A stretch of 64,000 nucleotides of DNA from Rhodovibrionaceae bacterium (GCA_028279885.1 JANQMX010000079.1:111370-175369), one strand, 5' to 3'; positions 8,229 to 17,597 are shown, numbered from the stretch's first letter. Translations and numbers: made by a program. Notes: generated by a model not told the origin, from the sequence alone.

Positions 8229-10271
8229 CTATTCGGGCAGCCCGGCTTTGAGCAGATGCTCAATGTATCGCCGCTCAATGGACTCATCCTGAAACGATAG
8301 TTTTTTAAGAACGCTGCCGACCCGGAACTCGGGATCAACCTCCATCACTCGCTGGGCAAGCTCTTTGGCGTCATCGGTTTTGCCCAAAGCGGCCAGTGAC
8401 GCGGCCGTCATCCGCAGGTTCGAGGTATAGTGCGCATTCCTTTGGAAGGAACTCGTGCCCCAGTGCGCCGCACTCGAGAAGTCGCCGGCAGCATAATGCG
8501 CTATGCTGAGGAAATGCTCGTATCGAAACATGATCGGATCGTTTGGCGATAGCGAAATGGCGTCTTCCGCACGCTTGATCGCTTTTTGATAGTCGCCAGT
8601 GAACGACAGAGTCGGACTGCTCCACATCAGCGTTTCAGCGTCGTTGGGAGAGTTCGCCAATGCCCTGGCGAAGAGCGCCTGCGCTTGCTGGTAGTCTCGG
8701 CGGAGGATCGTAAAGTTGTGGCCCAGCATGGCCAGGGCCCGGCCGCTTTCTTCGTTGAGGTTGATAGCTTTGCCAAGCGCTTGCTCGAGAAGGAGCCGGT
8801 CGTTTCCGCGGTCCGCTGACCAGCCCTGGCCCAATCGGATGCTATACAAATCAGCCATCGTGAGGAATGTCGGGACGAATTCCTGATCTCTTTGCGCAGC
8901 CAGGTTGAGCAAGCCTTCCGCTTCGTCGAGTGACGTGCGATCCAGACGGAACACCATGTCACGCGCCACGAGCGCCAGGTGATAGGCGGATAGATCGTTG
9001 GGATGGCTGCCTCTGGCTCGCCTCAGTTCAGCCGAGCGTAACGACGGGACCAACTTTTGGGCGATGCTTTGGGCAACATCGAACTGAACGTCGAAGAGAT
9101 CCTTCTCCGTAACATCGTAGATTCGGGCCCACTCGACGACTCCTGATCGGACGTCGGAAAGTTGAACGGAGAGATGAAAGTTGGCACCTGCCTTGCGGAC
9201 CATGCCCGATACGAAATAGTCAGCGCCGAGAGTTCTCGCGACGTCGTCGGACTGCACCTCGCCTGCGCGAATGTCTCTTGTCGAGTTGCTCGAGATAACT
9301 CTCGGTTCATGCAGTGTCGCCAGCAGACAGACCGTGTCCTCGACGATGCCCTTGGTGAAGAAATCCGGTACGGTGTCCGGGCCAATGGAATGCAATGGAA
9401 GAATTGCGACTGTCGGCGCAGCACTTCTCTCACGGTCTTGGGTTCCGGCTACGGCAGCAACCTGTGTCTCCTGCGCCGGTTCCGGTTCCAGGTGATCGAA
9501 GTGCCCCATCTTGATTTTGACGGCCAGGTCCTGCGTACGCGCAGACGGCTCCATCCCCAGCTTCTCGCCAAGGACGTCGAAGAGCCTCGCGTAGGTCTGT
9601 AGAGCCGTCCCAACGTCTCCTTCCATCGCCGCCAGCTGCATGACGATCCGGTGAGCTTCTTCGTTGAGCGGGTCGAGGAGCGTCGCGGCTTCGGCAATTG
9701 AGCGTCTCACCTTCAGGGGTAGGACGTCTGACTGATACTGGTCGCGAAGTCCCCGCGATAGTCGCTCTTGAAATCGAGCCCGGAACTCTCGCAGCCAAGA
9801 GGTGTAGTCCTGGCTCAGATCGTCGAATCCGGCGAGAATCTCTTCGGCGAGGTTTGGCTTTGATAGCAGCAGATCAGGGACCTTGCCGGCTTCAAGGTCG
9901 TTGGCAAGGTCGATCACATCGATTCTGATGGATCCGTGATTCAGTATCAGAACGTCGTGGTCGATCGTCAGCAGCTGGACCTTGAATGGGCCCAGGGCGT
10001 GCCGCATGTCGGAAAGCGCTTGGCGTAGTGACGCTCGGGCCTGTCTCTCCGGCGAATCACCCCAGAGCAGTCCGGCCATGTGCTCTCGGGTTGTACCGGC
10101 TTCTCGGTTCAGAGCCAAATAAGAGAGCAAGGCGAGGCACTTGCGCTTGCCTTGCAGGACTCGCTGCCCTGAAACGGAAAGGGACGCAGCACCAACCACC
10201 GATAGGAAGGCATCCTCGGCGCAGATACTGTCTTCGGCGGAGTTGTCTTGGGACTCGTGACCAATCTGCAC
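8229..10271 (-). CDS. SARP/BTAD-type transcriptional regulator with TolB-like and TPR domains
   Basis: Large one-component regulator of 680 residues. Residues about 25-110 form an OmpR/SARP-like winged helix (RKCLALLSYLAL, EHMAGLLWGD, ARASLRQALSDMR). Residues about 115-245 match the bacterial transcriptional activation domain, ending in ALQTYARLFDVLGEKLGMEP. A TolB-like segment follows (VAILPLHSIGPDTVPDFFTKG), then TPR-like repeats to the C-terminus (for example ALAMLGHNFTILRRDYQQA). The architecture is that of signal-integrating activators. It sits upstream of the haloperoxidase-protease pair on the same strand and is a plausible controller of it, though that is inferred only from position. 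Confidence 0.88.
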   Translation of the reverse strand: MQIGHESQDNSAEDSICAEDAFLSVVGAASLSVSGQRVLQGKRKCLALLSYLALNREAGTTREHMAGLLWGDSPERQARASLRQALSDMRHALGPFKVQLLTIDHDVLILNHGSIRIDVIDLANDLEAGKVPDLLLSKPNLAEEILAGFDDLSQDYTSWLREFRARFQERLSRGLRDQYQSDVLPLKVRRSIAEAATLLDPLNEEAHRIVMQLAAMEGDVGTALQTYARLFDVLGEKLGMEPSARTQDLAVKIKMGHFDHLEPEPAQETQVAAVAGTQDRERSAAPTVAILPLHSIGPDTVPDFFTKGIVEDTVCLLATLHEPRVISSNSTRDIRAGEVQSDDVARTLGADYFVSGMVRKAGANFHLSVQLSDVRSGVVEWARIYDVTEKDLFDVQFDVAQSIAQKLVPSLRSAELRRARGSHPNDLSAYHLALVARDMVFRLDRTSLDEAEGLLNLAAQRDQEFVPTFLTMADLYSIRLGQGWSADRGNDRLLLEQALGKAINLNEESGRALAMLGHNFTILRRDYQQAQALFARALANSPNDAETLMWSSPTLSFTGDYQKAIKRAEDAISLSPNDPIMFRYEHFLSIAHYAAGDFSSAAHWGTSSFQRNAHYTSNLRMTAASLAALGKTDDAKELAQRVMEVDPEFRVGSVLKKLSFQDESIERRYIEHLLKAGLPE

Positions 10272-10620
10272 TGTTGATCCATCTGCCCATCAAGCATTTT
10301 TCTCGCACATGTTATGCCGTTTTCAGTGCATTGCGCAACTCGGGCCTATTCAGTTCTTTTTTTGTTCACAGCTATACGAAATGCGCCTCTCTACTGCCGA
10401 AATAGGTCGACTGCGGTCTTCGCTGTTCGCGCGACGCCGCCAATGGAATCCGGGACCCAATCGCCCTTCGAGCAGAAGCGGGTCGCGGCCGTTCGTTGTT
10501 CAGTCGTAACGGTGCTTGCTGGTTGGCGCGCAGGTTCCGCATAGCGGCCCTTCGGGCGTGCGCCTCGACCCGGGCAGCCATTGCCGTAAGCTCTAGTCTA
10601 TTGTCGTGAGGAGAGGGCGG
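10272..10620. other. Intergenic region between divergent genes
   Basis: About 350 bases between the regulator (minus) and the hydrolase (plus). The segment next to the regulator start is AT-richer and probably holds its promoter. No open frame here looks like a protein, and I see no RNA gene. Confidence 0.5.
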
Positions 10621-11490
10621 ATGTTCGAGGGCTTCGAGACGCGGCGCATCGCGCTGGAAGGGGTGACGCTCAACACCCGACTCGGCGGGGAGGGGCCACC
10701 GCTTCTGCTGCTACACGGTTATCCGCAAACACATGTCGCCTGGCATCGGGTGGCGCCGTCGCTGGCCCGGCACTTCTCGCTCGTCGTCCCCGACCTGCCC
10801 GGCTATGGCGAGAGCCTCGGCCCGGCGCCGGACCCGGAGCATCGCAATCACAGCAAGCGCGTGACGGCGGCGATCATGACGGCGCTCATGGCACAGCTCG
10901 GCCACGACCGCTTCTTCCTGGCCGGGCATGACCGCGGCGCCCGCGTCGCCTACCGGCTGACGCTCGACCATCCGGAGCGGGTGCGTCGCCTGGCCAGCCT
11001 GGACACGGTGCCGACCCTGGACGTTTGGGAGGGGATGGACTGGCAGGGCGCGATCGGCGCGTTCCACTGGCCCTTCCTGGCGCAGCCGGACAGCCTGCCG
11101 GAACGACTGATCGGTGCTGCGCCGGACGTCTACCTCGACTACCTCCTGGAGCACTGGGCCGGCAGCCCGAACAGTCTCGACCCGGCGGCGGTGGCGCAAT
11201 ACCGGGAGCACTTCCGCAAGCCCGCGGTCCAGACCGCCATGGCCGAGGATTACCGCGCCGGCGCCACCATCGACGTGGCGCACGACCGGGAAGACCGCGC
11301 CGCCGGCAAGCGCATCGCCTGCCCGGTCTTCGTGCCCTGGGGCCAGCGCTATACCGGCGGCTCGCTCTTGCCGATCTGGCAGCGCTGGGCCGACGACGTG
11401 CAGGGACTGGAAATCGACTGCGGCCACTTCATCGCCGAAGAAGCGCCCGAGATCTGTGCCCGGGCGCTGATCGACTTCTTCGCGGATTAG
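10621..11490 (+). CDS. Alpha/beta hydrolase, haloacetate dehalogenase-like
   Basis: Soluble alpha/beta-fold hydrolase of 289 residues. The oxyanion-hole region is LLLLHGYPQTHVAWH; the nucleophile motif is AGHDRGARVAYR, with Asp where esterases have Ser, as in fluoroacetate dehalogenases and epoxide hydrolases; the general-base His is in DCGHFIAEEAPE. The AGHDRG context followed by LTLDHPERV closely resembles DehH-type haloacetate dehalogenases. The ATG at 10621 follows AGGAGAGGGCGG directly, which favours it over a GTG five codons earlier. Its 3' end overlaps the convergent rhodanese gene by 4 bases. Activity on halogenated acids is a family inference. Confidence 0.88.
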   Translation: MFEGFETRRIALEGVTLNTRLGGEGPPLLLLHGYPQTHVAWHRVAPSLARHFSLVVPDLPGYGESLGPAPDPEHRNHSKRVTAAIMTALMAQLGHDRFFLAGHDRGARVAYRLTLDHPERVRRLASLDTVPTLDVWEGMDWQGAIGAFHWPFLAQPDSLPERLIGAAPDVYLDYLLEHWAGSPNSLDPAAVAQYREHFRKPAVQTAMAEDYRAGATIDVAHDREDRAAGKRIACPVFVPWGQRYTGGSLLPIWQRWADDVQGLEIDCGHFIAEEAPEICARALIDFFAD

Positions 11491-12122
11491 AGGCCTTCTG
11501 GCATGAAGTACATCTTCTCCTTATTGAGCTTGTAGCTCCAGGGTAGGCCGGAATTCTTCCAGCCGTCCTTCAGGCGCCAGTTCTTCTGCGGGCCTTCCTT
11601 GACCGTGCCGCCCTCGAAGCCGTCGACTACGACGTAGACCCGGTCGTAGCCTTTGCCCCAAAGCGCGTTCGCCGAAGGAGCGCCGCGCGTGCCGCCGGAG
11701 CGGCACATCACGATGACCGGTGCGTCCTTGCCCAGGCCGCGCTCGGCCAGGGCGCGGGCGATGCCCGGCTCGAAGTCCGGGTTCTTCTCCATCAGGAAGA
11801 CCGACTTCTTCTCGTTCCAGGCGGAGCGGTTGGCCAGCATGAAGGGGACGTTCACGTCGGCCACGTCCGTGAAGCCGGTGAACATGATCTCGATGGGCTC
11901 GCGCACGTCCACCAGCAGAGCCTTCTCGCCCAGCTCCATCTTCATGGCATAGGCTTCCTTGGCGTCGACATAGAGGTTCCAAGGGGTCTGCTTCTTGGGA
12001 TCCTCCGGCTTGGGGGCTGCTTGCGCGGCCGCAGCGAGACCGCTGCCGAGCAGAACAAGGCCCAGGAGGACAGCTCGGGCCGCTCCAGCCACGTTGGCCA
12101 ACGGCTTGGACGAAGGTGTCAT
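11487..12122 (-). CDS. Exported rhodanese-like domain protein
   Basis: Periplasmic protein of 211 residues with an N-terminal signal sequence (AVLLGLVLLGSGLAAAAQA) and one rhodanese domain. The active-site loop is VIVMCRSGGTRG, with the catalytic cysteine; LLVDVREPIEIMFTGF is the domain's first strand and helix. The ATG at 12122 is preceded by AAGGAG seven bases upstream, so the nine codons before it are excluded. The gene begins 24 bases after the peroxiredoxin stop on the same strand, suggesting a joint role in sulfur or redox stress outside and inside the membrane. Confidence 0.9.
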   Translation of the reverse strand: MTPSSKPLANVAGAARAVLLGLVLLGSGLAAAAQAAPKPEDPKKQTPWNLYVDAKEAYAMKMELGEKALLVDVREPIEIMFTGFTDVADVNVPFMLANRSAWNEKKSVFLMEKNPDFEPGIARALAERGLGKDAPVIVMCRSGGTRGAPSANALWGKGYDRVYVVVDGFEGGTVKEGPQKNWRLKDGWKNSGLPWSYKLNKEKMYFMPEGL

Positions 12123-12145
12123 GGCAAAGCTCCTTCTTGGTCGGG

Positions 12146-12805
12146 TCAAGCCGCCAGGTCCTTCTTGCAGAAGTACCAGTCGACGTAGTCGTAGCCGGCG
12201 TCCTTGCGCGCCTCGGCTTCGGCCGTGGTTTTCGGCGGCGGCACGATGACCTTCTCGCCGGGGCGCCAGGCCTCGGGCGTCGCCACGCCGTGGGTGTCGC
12301 TGGTCTGCAGCGCCTGCAGCAGGCGCAGGATCTCCTCCACCGAGCGGCCGTTGGACATGGGGTAGTAGACCATGGCGCGCAGGACGCCCTCGGGGTCGAT
12401 TAGGAAGGTGGCGCGCACCGCCGAAGTGTCGCTGGCCCCGGGCTGGATCATGCCGTAGGCCTTAGCCACCGTCATCGAGAGGTCCTCGATGATGGGAAAG
12501 GGAATCTTGACGCCGAAGTTCTCTTCGATGCTCCGGATCCAGGCCACGTGAGCGAAGTTGCTGTCGATCGACAGGCCGAGCAACGCGCAGTTGGCCGCCG
12601 CGAAGCGCTCGCTGGCTTGGGCGAAAGCCATGAACTCGGTGGTGCAGACCGGCGTGAAGTCGGCGGGGTGCGAAAAGAGCACGAGCCACTGGCCTTTGTA
12701 GTCCGAAAGCGCCCGGGGGCCGTCGGTCGTGGCCGCGGTGAAGGCCGGGGCCGGCTCGTTGAGGCGGGGCAGGACGGGCATGCCGTCCGTCGCATCGCTG
12801 TGCAT
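12146..12805 (-). CDS. 1-Cys peroxiredoxin (Prx6 subfamily)
   Basis: Cytoplasmic thiol peroxidase of 219 residues. The peroxidatic cysteine is in HPADFTPVCTTEF; the long C-terminal extension with GVATPEAWRPGEKVIVPPP is typical of the Prx6/AhpC-TSA subgroup. One further cysteine lies near the end in DWYFCKKD and could act as a resolving residue. It heads a two-gene unit with the exported rhodanese. A 15-bp palindrome 67 bases upstream (12873-12887) looks like an oxidative-stress or iron operator. Confidence 0.95.
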   Translation of the reverse strand: MHSDATDGMPVLPRLNEPAPAFTAATTDGPRALSDYKGQWLVLFSHPADFTPVCTTEFMAFAQASERFAAANCALLGLSIDSNFAHVAWIRSIEENFGVKIPFPIIEDLSMTVAKAYGMIQPGASDTSAVRATFLIDPEGVLRAMVYYPMSNGRSVEEILRLLQALQTSDTHGVATPEAWRPGEKVIVPPPKTTAEAEARKDAGYDYVDWYFCKKDLAA

Positions 12806-13211
12806 TCTGTCTCTCCGTTGTGTCAGGTCGTTGGGTGGGGTCTTTCAGGCTGCCCGGGCGGGCATCTGAAAGTTAGATCTGTTCTAATGTGCGGGAGAGA
12901 CTCCGTCGGTGACATAGTCACAGAAGGCCCGGGGTTATCTGGTCGTTCTTGTCGCACCCCCCTCGCCACTCTCCCTCGTTCTACCCGTTCACGGAGAGGC
13001 GAGCAGAGTTCATCGGCCCGCCGTCTTGCGCCGGCGGCCTCAATGCTAATCTGGGGGAGGCCGGCTGCTGCGCGCCCTTCGAACCGGTGGCGCGTGCGCC
13101 GGCTGGCAATCGTGCCCGATCGGTCTTTTTTTGAGGCCGATTTGTGCGAGACTTCATACCAGACTCGCCAGAGCGGACTAGAGTGATGACAGACGGACAG
13201 GGGTGGAGACC
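12806..13211. other. Intergenic region, divergent peroxiredoxin and TPR genes
   Basis: About 400 bases with promoters for both flanking genes. Apart from the palindrome at 12873-12887 I see no gene or RNA. A ribosome-binding site, AGGGGTGGAG, sits just before the TPR gene. Confidence 0.5.
12873..12887. promoter_or_regulatory. Palindrome upstream of peroxiredoxin (Irr/OxyR-like)
   Basis: TTAGATCTGTTCTAA has perfect 5-base arms (TTAGA/TCTAA). It matches the alphaproteobacterial Irr iron-control element TTAGAAnnnTTCTAA at all but one fixed position, and also fits a LysR/OxyR-type TTAG-N7-CTAA half-site. It lies 67 bases before the peroxiredoxin start, on an otherwise featureless 400-base intergenic stretch (12806-13211). 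Confidence 0.5.
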
Positions 13212-14612
13212 ATGGGCCAAGGCCACACTGGGTTGAGCGATCGCCGGGGTGTTCCGGTATCCTATCGCAATCAAGACGCCATCGACGGGCTGGACGAAGC
13301 GCAGGAGGACAGCCTGGCCTTCAGCGGCGACCCAGTCGGCAGAATCGATAAAGTGCTGGAGGCGCATCCCGGGTTCGTCATGGGCCACCTCTTCAAGGGC
13401 GCCATGCTGACCCAGGCCATGGAGACACGCATCTATGGCGAGATGGTCGCCGCCCTGGAAGCCGCCGAAGCGCTGAGCGCCGAGGCCAATGAGCGGGAGA
13501 AGGGCCACATGGCCGCCCTGCGCTGCTGGGTCGAAGGCGACTTCTTCGGCGCCGTGCAGAAGTGGGAGGCGGTGCTGGTGCACCACCCCTTCGATCTTCT
13601 GGCGCTGCAGCTTGTGCACCTGACCGATGTGCTGCTCGGCGATGTGGTGGGGCAGCGGGATTCCGTCGCCCGAGTCTTCCCCCTGTGGGACGAGTCGGTG
13701 CCGGGCTATGAGTATGTGCTGGGCTTCTATTCCTTCGGGCTGGAGGAGACGCGCGACTTCGCCGACGCCGAAGAGCACGGCCGCCGCGCGCTGGCCATCC
13801 GACCCGGCCATCCCTATGCCATTCACGCTGTGGCCCATGTGCTGGAGATGCAGGGCCGTCAGGCCGGCGGCATCTGGTTCCTCAACAGCCGCAAGGACGA
13901 CTGGGCCTACGGCAACTTCCGCAATCACCTCTGGTGGCATCTCTCGCTGTTCCACCTGGACCTCAAGCAGATCGACCAGGTGCTGGCGATCTACGACCAG
14001 GAGCTCAGGGGCAGCGGCACCTCCGGCGACAAGTACGAGGAGCTGGACTCGGCGGCGCTGCTCTGGCGTCTCAAGCTGCTCGACGTCGATGTCGGCGAGC
14101 GCTGGAGCGACCTGGCCGATAAGTGGGAACCGAGCGCGACCGACACCCTCTATGCCTTCAACGACGTGCACGCCATGATGAGCTTCGTGGCCGCCAACCG
14201 AAAGGACGCGGCCGAGGCGCTGCTGACCGCCAATGAGCGCTATTGCGACCACGCCTCCGACGCCAACGTCGCCATGAGCCGGGAGATCGGCATCCCCTTC
14301 TGCCGCGCGCTGCAGGACTTTCAGGACGGCCGCTACGGCGCCTGCGTCGAGCGCCTGCTGCCCGTGCGCTACCGCACCCACCGCCTGGGCGGCAGCTTCG
14401 CCCAGCGCGATGTCATTGCCTGGACCTTGGTTGAGGCCGCCCTGCGCGCCCGTCAGTTTGAGCTGGCCTTGGCGCTGGCGCATGAGCGCTGCGGGGTGAA
14501 GCCCTCCAGCCCACAGAACTGGACCCTGGTCGCCCGTGCTCACAAGGGCCTCGGCAACCGCAGCCACGCCGAACGCGCCCAGGCTCGTGCCACGTCGCTG
14601 CTTGCGGCTTAA
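13212..14612 (+). CDS. Tetratricopeptide repeat protein (TTC38-like)
   Basis: Cytoplasmic protein of about 466 residues resembling the TTC38 family of TPR proteins. Recognisable blocks are GHMAALRCWVEGDFFGAVQKWE, DLLALQLVHLTDVLLGD and PYAIHAVAHVLEMQGR followed by FRNHLWWHLSLFHLD; the last pair is the most conserved part of that family. No signal peptide or membrane segment. The ATG at 13212 is preferred over a GTG three codons earlier because AGGGGTGGAG directly precedes it. It converges with the VOC gene. Its biochemical role is unknown. Confidence 0.85.
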   Translation: MGQGHTGLSDRRGVPVSYRNQDAIDGLDEAQEDSLAFSGDPVGRIDKVLEAHPGFVMGHLFKGAMLTQAMETRIYGEMVAALEAAEALSAEANEREKGHMAALRCWVEGDFFGAVQKWEAVLVHHPFDLLALQLVHLTDVLLGDVVGQRDSVARVFPLWDESVPGYEYVLGFYSFGLEETRDFADAEEHGRRALAIRPGHPYAIHAVAHVLEMQGRQAGGIWFLNSRKDDWAYGNFRNHLWWHLSLFHLDLKQIDQVLAIYDQELRGSGTSGDKYEELDSAALLWRLKLLDVDVGERWSDLADKWEPSATDTLYAFNDVHAMMSFVAANRKDAAEALLTANERYCDHASDANVAMSREIGIPFCRALQDFQDGRYGACVERLLPVRYRTHRLGGSFAQRDVIAWTLVEAALRARQFELALALAHERCGVKPSSPQNWTLVARAHKGLGNRSHAERAQARATSLLAA

Positions 14613-14631
14613 GCTTCAGTGGTTCTGCTGG

Positions 14632-15006
14632 TTACTCTTGGATAAGACAGAAGCCGTTTCCGAAGGGGTCCGCACAGAAGGCAATCGTGCCCTCCTCGCC
14701 GGTGACGATCTCGCCTTCTTGCGTGGCGCCGGCTGAGATCGCCCGGGCAAGCGCGCTTTGCAAATCGTCGACGATGATATCGAGATGAATCGGCGTCCAA
14801 TGCCGTTGATAGCTTCTCGACAGATCCGTGTCGCGAACGGCGATGGATCCTTCCGCTCTCGGCAGCAGCCAGGCTTCGAGGGTTCCGGCACGCATGATCA
14901 GGCTGGGAGGTTCCTGCCTGACCGTCTCGAAGCCAAGGCCTTCGACAAAGAACGTTTCGGCCGCCGCCACGTCCGGCACGTCGATACTCAGTGAGACTTT
15001 GACCAT
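14632..15006 (-). CDS. VOC (glyoxalase/bleomycin-resistance) family protein
   Basis: Small soluble protein of 124 residues from the chosen start, with the paired beta-alpha-beta-beta-beta units of the vicinal-oxygen-chelate fold: VKVSLSIDVPDVAAAETFFVE at the start and FCADPFGNGFCLIQE at the end. A metal-site histidine is visible in TPIHLDIIVDD. The frame is open 50 codons further upstream, but those residues are unlike the family and the start at 15006 follows GGACGGAACGACC. The function within this broad family is not predictable. Its upstream region abuts the CRISPR array. Confidence 0.8.
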   Translation of the reverse strand: MVKVSLSIDVPDVAAAETFFVEGLGFETVRQEPPSLIMRAGTLEAWLLPRAEGSIAVRDTDLSRSYQRHWTPIHLDIIVDDLQSALARAISAGATQEGEIVTGEEGTIAFCADPFGNGFCLIQE

Positions 15007-15270
15007 GGTCGTTCCGTCCATCGATTTCATTGGGCCGAACAGCGTTTCCCAAGTTTTAGAATGTGTCCCGTCGCTCGGGCCGTTGCTGCTATGCGGATTG
15101 CGCTGAACATCAAACTCCAGGACTGAGCGGAGTCGTTTGAAGTTCTTGGCAAACAACCAAATGTTTAAATGGCAACGGAATTATTCTTGCTGACAGTTTG
15201 TGCTGTTGCACTCGTTTGGATAGCAGTGAACGCCCCGCTCTAGTCCAGCAGTCCGTCTTGCTCCACCTGG
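15007..15270. other. Region flanking the CRISPR array (candidate leader)
   Basis: Between the VOC gene start and the first repeat. The part from 15140 to 15200 is AT-richer than its surroundings. Because the anti-repeat shows that crRNAs read on the plus strand, this is the 5' side of the array and a candidate leader. In type II-C systems promoters may instead lie in the repeats. I see no strong -10/-35 pair. Confidence 0.4.
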
Positions 15271-17221
15271 GTCGTGGTTTCCCTACCGATTTCCCTTGGG
15301 TAGGCTTCGGGAATGACACGATCAGCGTTGGTGCGGGCCGTGGTTTCCCTACCGATTTCCCTTGGGTAGGCTATCTCGGCAGCATGGGCGGTCACTGCTT
15401 GTGCCGTGGTTTCCCTACCGATTTCCCTTGGGTAGGCTCGATTGGAGCGCTCTAGGCAATGGGCCGTTGCCGTGGTTTCCCTACCGATTTCCCTTGGGTA
15501 GGCTGATTATGTCCTGCAGCGCAGAGGCAAGCGGGCCGTGGTTTCCCTACCGATTTCCCTTGGGTAGGCTCGTCTGTCACGGAGGCAGTCAAGCTGGCTC
15601 GCCGTGGTTTCCCTACCGATTTCCCTTGGGTAGGCTGCAAACAATTGAGCCGAGCATGGCAAAGCTGCCGTGGTTTCCCTACCGATTTCCCTTGGGTAGG
15701 CTTGCGCCAAAGTTCGAGAAGCTCGACCGCTGGCCGTGGTTTCCCTACCGATTTCCCTTGGGTAGGCTGTACCCCGAGCACGGGGCTAATCTCACTCAGC
15801 CGTGGTTTCCCTACCGATTTCCCTTGGGTAGGCTGGTGCGGATAACGCGCCAGACAGTGGGGGCGCCGTGGTTTCCCTACCGATTTCCCTTGGGTAGGCT
15901 TGGCCATAGGCTTCTCCGGTTGTTGTGCCCGGCCGTGGTTTCCCTACCGATTTCCCTTGGGTAGGCTGCCTCGATACCTTCGTCGTTGATCATCGCCGCC
16001 GTGGTTTCCCTACCGATTTCCCTTGGGTAGGCTAGGGCGGGTCGCACGATAGAACTTGCGCTTGCCGTGGTTTCCCTACCGATTTCCCTTGGGTAGGCTG
16101 CTGGACGCAGTCGACCGCGACCGTGGAACGCCGTGGTTTCCCTACCGATTTCCCTTGGGTAGGCTTGGTGGGACGCTACGGACGAGGACGTGCTTGCCGT
16201 GGTTTCCCTACCGATTTCCCTTGGGTAGGCTTTGATGAAGCCGCTGGCCGCGCGTGTATTCGCCGTGGTTTCCCTACCGATTTCCCTTGGGTAGGCTCCG
16301 TCGAGAATGTTGGCAACGTCATTGGTCGCCGTGGTTTCCCTACCGATTTCCCTTGGGTAGGCTCTGTCGTGAGTCCGGAAGAGAAAAAGTCGCGCCGTGG
16401 TTTCCCTACCGATTTCCCTTGGGTAGGCTTCTCGAAGTCCGCGCGGTCGACAACGCCCAGCCGTGGTTTCCCTACCGATTTCCCTTGGGTAGGCTGACGG
16501 CGGAGACATCCCTATCGACCAGCGTGCCGTGGTTTCCCTACCGATTTCCCTTGGGTAGGCTTCACCAGGAACTGCACGAGTTGATAGCGAAGCCGTGGTT
16601 TCCCTACCGATTTCCCTTGGGTAGGCTATCAATTGGGTAACAGAACCACCAAGAATAGCCGTGGTTTCCCTACCGATTTCCCTTGGGTAGGCTCAGCCCG
16701 CGGTGACGACCGGACGCGGCTACGCCGTGGTTTCCCTACCGATTTCCCTTGGGTAGGCTCGTTCACGCTCACCATGTTGCGCAAGTTCCGCCGTGGTTTC
16801 CCTACCGATTTCCCTTGGGTAGGCTCGGGCGAGGCTCTGCCCGACGGCAGCTTTCGCCGTGGTTTCCCTACCGATTTCCCTTGGGTAGGCTTACAAGCCG
16901 TCGATGGTGACCGGGCGATTCGCCGTGGTTTCCCTACCGATTTCCCTTGGGTAGGCTCAGATGCGACGGGGACAGCCAGCTGGTTCCGCCGTGGTTTCCC
17001 TACCGATTTCCCTTGGGTAGGCTTCTCGCGCTGTGCGTGATAGGCTGTTTCGTGCCGTGGTTTCCCTACCGATTTCCCTTGGGTAGGCTGCAGCTCTTGG
17101 GCAGCGGATGAGCAGCGACGCCGTGGTTTCCCTACCGATTTCCCTTGGGTAGGCTTGGAGCAGGTTCGATAGGTGCGTCCGGCTCGCCGTGGTTTCCCTA
17201 CCGATTTCCCTTGGGTAGGCT
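15271..17221 (+). CRISPR. CRISPR array, type II-C: 30 repeats of 36 bp, 29 spacers
   Basis: Thirty copies of a 36-bp repeat beginning GCCGTGGTTTCCCTACCG and ending CTTGGGTAGGCT. The period is 66 bp throughout, so spacers are 30 bp, except the tenth (15901-15931), which is 31 bp. All repeats appear identical except the first (15271), which has T at position 2. The crRNA strand is taken as plus because the candidate tracrRNA next to cas9 carries the complement of this strand and is followed by stem-loops. The array lies 46 bases from the cas2 stop. Spacer targets were not identified. Confidence 0.98.
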
Positions 17222-17267
17222 AGGTTGTGAGGAAGGTGCTGAAAAGGCTGGGAAAAGACGCTTTTCG

Positions 17268-17597
17268 TCAAAGCAGAACCAGCTGATCGGCACCTTTTTC
17301 CTCATGACTCTTTCGGTTTCCAACCAAGACCATCATGCGGGCGTACTGTTTGTCGGTCACCTGTAGCGCGCGCACGCCTCCGTTCGAGGGCAGCGCCGAC
17401 TGCAGGCGCTTGAGGTGCTTGTCGACCGCATCCTGGCCCCTGCAGATCCGCGTGTAGACGGAATACTGCAGCATATCGAATCCGTCCTTCTTGAGGAAGT
17501 TGCGAAACTGCGTCGCGACCTTGCGCTCGGCCTTGGTGGTGACTGGCAGGTCGAACATGACAAAGAGATACATGAAGCGCACCCTCTCGTAGGCCAT
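17268..17597 (-). CDS. cas2: CRISPR-associated protein Cas2
   Basis: Small structural subunit of the Cas1-Cas2 spacer integrase, 109 residues. The ferredoxin-like N-terminus MYLFVMFDLPVTTKAERK is diagnostic, with the conserved Asp in FDLP. The ATG at 17597 follows GGAGGG at a good distance and lies 4 bases after the cas1 stop, so translation is coupled. It is the last cas gene before the array. No csn2 or cas4 is present, which marks the system as subtype II-C. Confidence 0.96.
   Translation of the reverse strand: MAYERVRFMYLFVMFDLPVTTKAERKVATQFRNFLKKDGFDMLQYSVYTRICRGQDAVDKHLKRLQSALPSNGGVRALQVTDKQYARMMVLVGNRKSHEEKGADQLVLL

Noticed and set aside
12981..14567. 528-codon open frame on the minus strand
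   Set aside because: Antisense to the TTC38-like TPR gene, which has conserved family blocks; no ribosome-binding site.
15198..17366. Repetitive 'proteins' in several frames across the CRISPR array
   Set aside because: The period of 66 bp is a multiple of three, so the repeats stay open in several frames. They are translations of the array, not genes.
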